Source: Porticoccaceae bacterium
GTDB taxonomy: Bacteria; Pseudomonadota; Gammaproteobacteria; Pseudomonadales; Porticoccaceae
Direction of reading: 5' to 3'
Length of the DNA: 64,000 bases
Assembly: GCA_023228865.1 (NCBI GenBank)
Contig: JALOAH010000003.1
Span: 30,635-94,634, forward strand
The stretch's first letter is position 1, and the number at the start of each line of letters is the position of its first letter. Made by a program: the position numbers and the translations under genes. Under the pieces are notes generated by a model. It worked only from the letters and a program-made list of their open reading frames with translations, was not told the origin of the DNA and did no database searches. Positions 59,076 through 64,000 of this stretch are shown here, one piece after another.

Positions 59076-60077
59076 TTGGCAGAAACACGTGTTATCGACC
59101 TGATTGGCAACACCCCGCTGGTCTATCTTAAAAAAGTCTCCGAGCTAACCGGCTGTCGCATTTTTGGCAAGGCGGAGTTTCTCAATCCCGGCGGCTCGAT
59201 CAAGGATCGTACCGCGCTGGGCATTATTCGCGATGCGGAGCGCCGCGGGCAATTGCATCCCGGAGGGGTGATCGTTGAAGGAACCGCGGGCAATACTGGT
59301 ATTGGCCTCACCATGATCGCCAACGCCCTCGGTTATCGCTCGCTGGTGGTTATGCCTCAGACCCAAAGTCGGGAAAAAATTGAAATGCTCGACCTCTACG
59401 GCGCCGAGCTACATCTGGTGCCCAAAGCCAGTTACGACGACCCCCAGCACTATGTTCACACCGCCCGGCGCATGGCGGAAAAACTCGCCGCCACGGAAGC
59501 CCATGGCGCAATCTGGGCTCGCCAGTTTGACAATCCCGCCAATACACAAATTCATTACGACACCACCGGCGCTGAAATCTGGCAACAAACAGAAGGCAAA
59601 GTTGATGGTTTTATCTGCTCTGTAGGCACCGGCGGCACTTTGGCGGGGGTGAGCACTTATCTGAAGGAGCGCAATCCGGCCATTCGCATCGGCCTCGCCG
59701 ATCCCGAGGGCTCCGCCCTTTACAAATACCACACCAGCGGCAAGCTGGAAGGTGAAGGCAGCTCCATTGCCGAAGGCATTGGCATCAGCATTCTCACCGA
59801 CAATTACCGCCAGGCAAAAGTCGATAGCGCCTACTGCATCAGCGATCGCCAGGCGCTGCCCTATATTTTTGATTTACTGAAGGAAGAAGGCCTATGTCTG
59901 GGCGGTTCCAGCGGCATCAATGTTGCCGGGGCGGTTGAACTGGCGCGGGAACTGGGGCCGGGGCACACCATCGTCACCATTCTTTGTGATTACGGCCATC
60001 GCTACAAAAGCACCCTGTTTAACCCGGCTTTCCTGCTCAGGAAGGATCTACCTGTACCGGAATGGATTAGAGACTAG
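59076..60077 (+). CDS. PLP-dependent cysteine synthase (O-acetylserine sulfhydrylase family)
   Basis: 333 residues. Fold II PLP enzyme: IDLIGNTPLVYLKKVSE, the PLP lysine in GGSIKDRTALG, the phosphate/substrate loop EGTAGNTGIGL, and CSVGTGGTLAGVSTYLKE. It is longer than typical CysM (about 300) and its exact type (CysK or CysM-like) cannot be settled by eye. TTG start with GAGAG upstream. It lies 44 bases before cysH, so the pair makes sulfide and uses it for cysteine. Confidence 0.9.
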   Translation: MAETRVIDLIGNTPLVYLKKVSELTGCRIFGKAEFLNPGGSIKDRTALGIIRDAERRGQLHPGGVIVEGTAGNTGIGLTMIANALGYRSLVVMPQTQSREKIEMLDLYGAELHLVPKASYDDPQHYVHTARRMAEKLAATEAHGAIWARQFDNPANTQIHYDTTGAEIWQQTEGKVDGFICSVGTGGTLAGVSTYLKERNPAIRIGLADPEGSALYKYHTSGKLEGEGSSIAEGIGISILTDNYRQAKVDSAYCISDRQALPYIFDLLKEEGLCLGGSSGINVAGAVELARELGPGHTIVTILCDYGHRYKSTLFNPAFLLRKDLPVPEWIRD

Positions 60078-60121
60078 TTTTTCGACATTGGTCGTCATAG
60101 CGGCCGCATTTAGGAATTTTC

Positions 60122-60757
60122 ATGTTTCAAACGTCACAACTTCAACAGCTCAATGCCGAACTGAGGCACAAATCCCCCCAGGACATTATTCACTGGGCCA
60201 TGGCTCTGGGTAAAAAGGTGTTTGCCTCCACCAGCTTTTCGCCGAATTCCGCAGGCATGCTGCATATGGTTAAGCAGATTTACCCGACCATGCCAATTAT
60301 CTGGGTCGACAGCGGCTACCATTTGGCAGACACCTATCGCACAGCGGAAAAAATCATGGCCGACCTACAGTTGAATATGCATATTTATATTCCAGAGATT
60401 ACCGCAGAACGCCGCAACGCCCTGATGGGGGGCATTCCTCACCCCGACGATGACGGAGAGCTCCACGCCGAATTTACCCGTCAGGTAAAGCTGGAGCCAT
60501 TTCAGCGCGCCATTAACGACTTACGGGGCGACGTCTGGATTACCGGTATTCGTCAGCAGGAAACGGCCTTTCGCCAAAATCTCGATATACTCAGCATCGA
60601 CAATCGAGGCTTGCTGCGGGTTGCGCCCATTTTCTACTGGACGGAAGAACAGCTCGAACACTATGTTCAGGAACACAATCTACCCAGTTGCAGGCACTAC
60701 TTTGACCCCACCAAGGTTTTGGATGGCCGCGAGTGTGGATTGCACACTTCCGCTTGA
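60122..60757 (+). CDS. cysH: Phosphoadenylyl-sulfate (PAPS) reductase
   Basis: 211 residues. Reduces PAPS to sulfite using thioredoxin. PP-loop-like SFSPNSAGMLHMVK, IIWVDSGYHLADTYR, ITGIRQQETAFRQN and the C-terminal ECGLH with the catalytic cysteine. The paired cysteines that hold a 4Fe-4S cluster in APS reductases (CC...C..C) are absent, so PAPS is the likely substrate. AGGA ribosome site. Confidence 0.93.
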   Translation: MFQTSQLQQLNAELRHKSPQDIIHWAMALGKKVFASTSFSPNSAGMLHMVKQIYPTMPIIWVDSGYHLADTYRTAEKIMADLQLNMHIYIPEITAERRNALMGGIPHPDDDGELHAEFTRQVKLEPFQRAINDLRGDVWITGIRQQETAFRQNLDILSIDNRGLLRVAPIFYWTEEQLEHYVQEHNLPSCRHYFDPTKVLDGRECGLHTSA

Positions 60758-60835
60758 ACAAGACTCTCAGATATGGGCGTCCGACGGCGACTAATAAAGG
60801 GGGACAGTCTCGGCGCTGCTGCATGGCAATGAAAA

Positions 60836-61270
60836 TCAGTCGATCTGAACTTTTTTTCGCAGCGCCTTGGTCTGGCCTTTTTTGACCTTGGTATCCACCC
60901 TTTTCATCCGCGAAGATTTGCTGGGCTTGGTGGCTCTGCGCACCTTGGGTTCTGAATAAACACTGAGGATAACCTCTCGCAGCCTGTCGAGAGCATCGGC
61001 GAGGTTTTTCTCCCGGGTGCGAAAGCGTTGCGCTTTGATAACAAGCACTCCATCAGAGGAAATGCGCTTGTCGCTGAGGGCGAGAAGTCGCTCCTTAATC
61101 CGCTCTGGAAGAGATGACGCGGGAATATCAAAACGCAGATGCACCGCAGAGGATACCTTGTTGACATTCTGCCCGCCCGCTCCCTGGGCGCGAATGGCGG
61201 AAAGGTCAACCTCAGCATCAGGAATTGTGATTTCTGCATTGATGTGAAGGGGAAATGGCGGCGTCACCAC
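60836..61270 (-). CDS. arfB: Alternative ribosome-rescue factor ArfB (YaeJ)
   Basis: 144 residues. A release-factor-like peptidyl-tRNA hydrolase that frees stalled ribosomes: the catalytic GGQ loop in QGAGGQNVNKVSSAVHL, RISSDGVLVIKAQRFRTREKN, and a basic C-terminal tail (KSSRMKRVDTKVKKGQTKALRKK) that fits the empty mRNA channel. GTG start six bases after moaA; the two are co-transcribed. Confidence 0.92.
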   Translation of the reverse strand: MVTPPFPLHINAEITIPDAEVDLSAIRAQGAGGQNVNKVSSAVHLRFDIPASSLPERIKERLLALSDKRISSDGVLVIKAQRFRTREKNLADALDRLREVILSVYSEPKVRRATKPSKSSRMKRVDTKVKKGQTKALRKKVQID

Positions 61271-61276
61271 GGGGGA

Positions 61277-62314
61277 TTAACCACCAGTGGCATTCATAAA
61301 GCGAACAATATCGACGCGCTCGGCATCAAAATAGTGCTTTTCCGGCTTGTGGGCTATAGCTTTGACGATGGCGTCCTTGAGCCTGTCCATTTCCCCAGGA
61401 TAGCGACGCACCACGGCCTTCAGGTCGACGGCGTTTTCGTTGCCGAGACACAGCAACAGCTTGCCCTCAACCGTCAGGCGCACCCGGTTACAGCTCCCGC
61501 AGAAGTTGTTGGACATGGGAGAAATAAACCCGATTTTTGAACCTGTGCCGGAAACCCGAAAATAGCGGGAGGGTCCGCCGGTGGTTTCGGTACTGGAAGT
61601 GAGAGTGTAGATTCCTGCGAGTTTTTCGCGAATACTATCGCTGAAAATCTGGGTGTCGCTGCGTCTGTGGGAGTCAATATTTCCCAGGGGCATCTCTTCG
61701 ATAAAGGAAATGTCCATGCCCCGGTCTACTGCAAAACGGGCAAGATCGGCCACCTCGTCGTCATTAACCCCGGCAAGCACCACCGCATTGAGTTTGATTT
61801 TTTCAAAACTGGCGCGCTGCGCGGCCTCTATACCGGCAAGCACCTGATGGAGGTCGCCGACACGGGTCATCTCTCGAAAACGCTGCTCATTGAGGCTGTC
61901 GATACTGATATTGAGACGGCGAATGCCTGCAGCTTTAAGGGCTTGCGCATACTTGGGCAGCAGCAGGCCGTTGGTGGTCATCACCAGTTCTTTCAGATGC
62001 GGCAGCCTGCCCAGGCTTTCGATCAGCTCCAGGGCGCCGTTTCTGGTTAGTGGCTCGCCGCCGGTAAGGCGTATTTTACTGACGCCAAGTTCGCTGAAAG
62101 CAGTGGCAAGGGTTGTCATTTCTTCGAGAGTGAGAATTTGTTCTTTGGGAAGAAAGGTCATCTCTTCGGCCATACAGTAGGTACAGCGAAGATTGCAGCG
62201 ATCTGTCACTGATAGTCGCAAATAATTGATTTCCCGGCCAAAAGGATCGATCAACCGGTTCCTGATCTGCTCGCCTTTCGCCCGTTCACTTGTGTTTGGT
62301 GCCTGGGGATTCAT
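61277..62314 (-). CDS. moaA: GTP 3',8-cyclase
   Basis: About 345 residues, radical-SAM enzyme of molybdenum-cofactor synthesis. First cluster CxxxCxxC in TDRCNLRCTYCMAEEM; second-cluster cysteines in CGSCNRVRLTVEGKLLLCLG; the essential C-terminal Gly-Gly (NATGG) is intact. The ATG at 62314 is taken as start; a TTG 4 codons upstream is possible. No other moa or moe gene lies in the window. arfB follows 6 bases after its stop. Confidence 0.95.
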   Translation of the reverse strand: MNPQAPNTSERAKGEQIRNRLIDPFGREINYLRLSVTDRCNLRCTYCMAEEMTFLPKEQILTLEEMTTLATAFSELGVSKIRLTGGEPLTRNGALELIESLGRLPHLKELVMTTNGLLLPKYAQALKAAGIRRLNISIDSLNEQRFREMTRVGDLHQVLAGIEAAQRASFEKIKLNAVVLAGVNDDEVADLARFAVDRGMDISFIEEMPLGNIDSHRRSDTQIFSDSIREKLAGIYTLTSSTETTGGPSRYFRVSGTGSKIGFISPMSNNFCGSCNRVRLTVEGKLLLCLGNENAVDLKAVVRRYPGEMDRLKDAIVKAIAHKPEKHYFDAERVDIVRFMNATGG

Positions 62315-62419
62315 CGTGTTATTCAAGTGCCACCAGCCCTAATGGGGTGAATTATCAATAACCAAGACTAACACTGTACGCGGGTGAAATTCCACCGTTT
62401 TCAATACTCGGGGCGGCGT

Positions 62420-62956
62420 CTACCACATAAGATCATCGGGAATCTGGTACTCCGCATAAGGGTCGTCTTCCGCTGCAGTTTCAGCGCTCATCATGTTATG
62501 AACAATGATGCGATTTTTGTCTCTCTGCTTGATCTTTTCGGCAACGGCGGCGGGAATAAGTTCATAGCTTTCACCCAGCCTGGCGATAGCGATTTGACCC
62601 TTGCCAAGCTGCTTGTGCAAACTTTCCGTGACATAGAGTTTTTTGATCTTTTTATCGTCGCTGAACTGGTAGGCAACATCCCCGTGGTGGCGCTCGATGC
62701 GGTTGGTGGCGATCAACTGGGTAATTTGCGCCTGAATTGCTTTTTGCTCAGCAGCAGCCTGTCTCTGCAGATTGATTTCCCGGTCGCGGGCGGCTTTTTC
62801 TGCCAGCGCCCGTTTGGCCAGCTCCTTGGTTTCGTCGACAGCGCCACTGCCCCTGGCCTGCTGTTTTGTCTGCTTGTGCTTTTCGTGCTTGATTTGTTTG
62901 ACTTTTTTGTTGTCAACAACGCCAGCTTTGAGGAGCTGATCCTGCAGGGATGCCAT
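62420..62956 (-). CDS. DUF2058 (YaiL-like) nucleoprotein
   Basis: 178 residues: SLQDQLLKAGVVDNKKVKQIKHEKHKQ, a long basic coiled-coil (residues about 20-85), then the compact C-terminal domain with DDKKIKKLYVTESLHKQLGKGQIAIARL. It matches the DUF2058 family annotated as a nucleoprotein or polynucleotide-associated protein. Function unproven. AAAGG ribosome site. Confidence 0.88.
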   Translation of the reverse strand: MASLQDQLLKAGVVDNKKVKQIKHEKHKQTKQQARGSGAVDETKELAKRALAEKAARDREINLQRQAAAEQKAIQAQITQLIATNRIERHHGDVAYQFSDDKKIKKLYVTESLHKQLGKGQIAIARLGESYELIPAAVAEKIKQRDKNRIIVHNMMSAETAAEDDPYAEYQIPDDLMW

Positions 62957-63088
62957 AATAGAACCTTTTCAAAAACTCAAGGCGACTATTATCGGGAATA
63001 TCCGCTGCAGGTCAAACAGGGAATCCATCGAGCCTTTTACAGCAGACAGGCGGCGATGAAATCGCCGAAGCCAGAATTGCCAGAATAG

Positions 63089-64000
63089 TCAGGCCGCACA
63101 GATGGCATTGCCGTGGTCGTGGACTTCCACCAGGTTGCGGTGAAGGCTTTTCACAGCGTTGTCGTAATCGTTTTCATCGACCACAAACTGCATATCCACC
63201 TGGCGCATGGATTGATGCATGGCCAGCACCGAAATACCCGCCTCGGCCAAAGCGCCAACCGCCTTGGACAGTATTCCCGGAACCTTCATATCGCTGCCAA
63301 TGGCGGAGACAATCGCCACCTTACGCACCTCTATGCGGCTATCGGGATGAGCCTCCTCAATAACAGCACAGATTCTTTTTGCGGTTTTGAGGTTGGTCGC
63401 CAGATAGTGAGAAATACTGTTCGCGGTAATGTCCTTGGTGATAATTTGCGCTTTAAAGCGCGCGATGGCTTGAAGAATATCCCGGTCATAACGATGGATT
63501 TCCCCCATCATGTTTTGTTCCAGGCATTCGATGGCATAAATATTTTTGCGCCCGGCAATAATTTCCACACAGGGAGTATCGCTGATGTATTCACCGGTAA
63601 CCAGGGTTCCGTTGTGGTCTGGGTCAAAGGTGTTTTTGATGCGCAGGGAAATCCCCTGCTGACGCAACCCCTTGGCCGCCTTGGGATGAATCGCTTCCAT
63701 ACCCAGGTTGGCGAGCTGGTCGGCGACATCGTAATTGGTGCGGCCAATGGGAACCGCATTTTCCTCGCCCACCAGGCGTGGATCGGCGCTGCTGAGGTGA
63801 AACTCTTTATGAATGATCGCCTCGCTGGCGTTGGTCAACACCGCAACCCGGCTAAAGGTCATTTCGCTGTAACCCCGCTCAAAGGATGTCATCAAACCCT
63901 CAGCGGTGTGGGTATAGCCGGTGACAATGGCGAGTTCCGTACCGAGATCAATGCCTTTAAAGGCAATGTCAATGCGCTCATCCAGGGTCAGGTGTTTATC
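63089..64000 (-). CDS. Aspartate kinase, ectoine-cluster-like type (C-terminal part)
   Basis: The last 303 residues of an aspartokinase; the start lies beyond the right edge. Visible are the end of the kinase domain (VTGYTHTAEGLMTSFERGYSEMTFS; ADQLANLGMEAIHPKAAK) and two ACT-type regulatory regions (VAIVSAIGSDMKVPGILSKAV; GISVLAMHQSMRQVDMQF). The combination HTAEGLM, HKEFHLSSADPRLVG and a HDHGNAIC end resembles the dedicated paralogue Ask_Ect that accompanies ectABC. If so, ectoine genes should follow to the right. Confidence 0.88.
   Translation of the reverse strand, partial: DKHLTLDERIDIAFKGIDLGTELAIVTGYTHTAEGLMTSFERGYSEMTFSRVAVLTNASEAIIHKEFHLSSADPRLVGEENAVPIGRTNYDVADQLANLGMEAIHPKAAKGLRQQGISLRIKNTFDPDHNGTLVTGEYISDTPCVEIIAGRKNIYAIECLEQNMMGEIHRYDRDILQAIARFKAQIITKDITANSISHYLATNLKTAKRICAVIEEAHPDSRIEVRKVAIVSAIGSDMKVPGILSKAVGALAEAGISVLAMHQSMRQVDMQFVVDENDYDNAVKSLHRNLVEVHDHGNAICAA

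Noticed and set aside
62380..62420. GGGTGAAATTCCACC next to ACTGT upstream of moaA, resembling words of a cobalamin riboswitch
   Set aside because: The order of the conserved words is reversed relative to the riboswitch and there is not enough space for the fold. No Moco motif could be drawn either.

Overview
The window looks like chromosomal DNA from a marine, aerobic gammaproteobacterium of the Pseudomonadales/Cellvibrionales type. Three things suggest this. The order rluE - NUDIX - mnmA - hflD - purB - L16 hydroxylase resembles Pseudomonas-like genomes. The isocitrate dehydrogenase is the monomeric type, and malate synthase G and a 532-residue isocitrate lyase lie close together. The aspartate kinase at the right edge resembles the paralogue that accompanies ectoine genes. 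These are readings by eye; no database search was possible. Most of the DNA is moderately GC-rich and densely coding, with many 4-base stop/start overlaps. No CRISPR array, rRNA operon or insertion sequence was seen.

Layout. 1-9.2 kb (minus strand): a cut-off secreted protein, xthA, the protease gene prc, tRNA-Arg(ACG) with a clear promoter and terminator, cmoB, a cytochrome b561 gene, cmoA and a large M16 metallopeptidase. 9.5-11.1 kb (plus): a small secreted protein, a short-chain dehydrogenase and a thioredoxin-fold protein. 11.2-14.7 kb (minus): an acyl-CoA operon of a crotonase, an AtuA protein split into two genes, and a short phosphotransacetylase. 15-24.5 kb: an MDR oxidoreductase, tatD-slt, a universal stress protein, topA followed by two small conserved genes, and a MarR regulator.

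24.6-28.2 kb is the most accessory-looking part. It holds the remains of a diguanylate cyclase gene, a solitary tyrosine recombinase behind a palindromic operator, and a GNAT/C39-peptidase fusion. 28.5-33.9 kb is a beta-oxidation operon (thiolase, FadB-type protein, SDR dehydrogenase) divergent from an AraC regulator. 34-35.5 kb carries a RimK-like ATP-grasp ligase, probably the functional partner of the GNAT/C39 protein. 35.5-39.4 kb holds an SGNH esterase divergent from a YbbA/YbbP-type ABC system whose permease gene is frameshifted.

39.4-64 kb: a HemD-family protein, icd, the rluE-to-roxA housekeeping block, a thioesterase, gamma-glutamyltransferase, a GNAT protein, the glyoxylate shunt (glcB, a LysR regulator, aceA), rraA, pabB, sulfur assimilation (cysteine synthase, cysH), arfB, moaA, a DUF2058 protein and the aspartate kinase cut by the right edge. 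Together the genes suggest a cell living on fatty-acid or terpenoid carbon: beta-oxidation modules deliver acetyl-CoA, which the glyoxylate shunt turns into biomass.

Main points for a second look: the GNAT/C39 plus ATP-grasp pair; the recombinase operator; patches of rare AT-rich codons inside otherwise GC-rich conserved genes; the terminator separating cmoA from cmoB; the split AtuA with a phosphotransacetylase; and the one-base lesion in the ABC permease.
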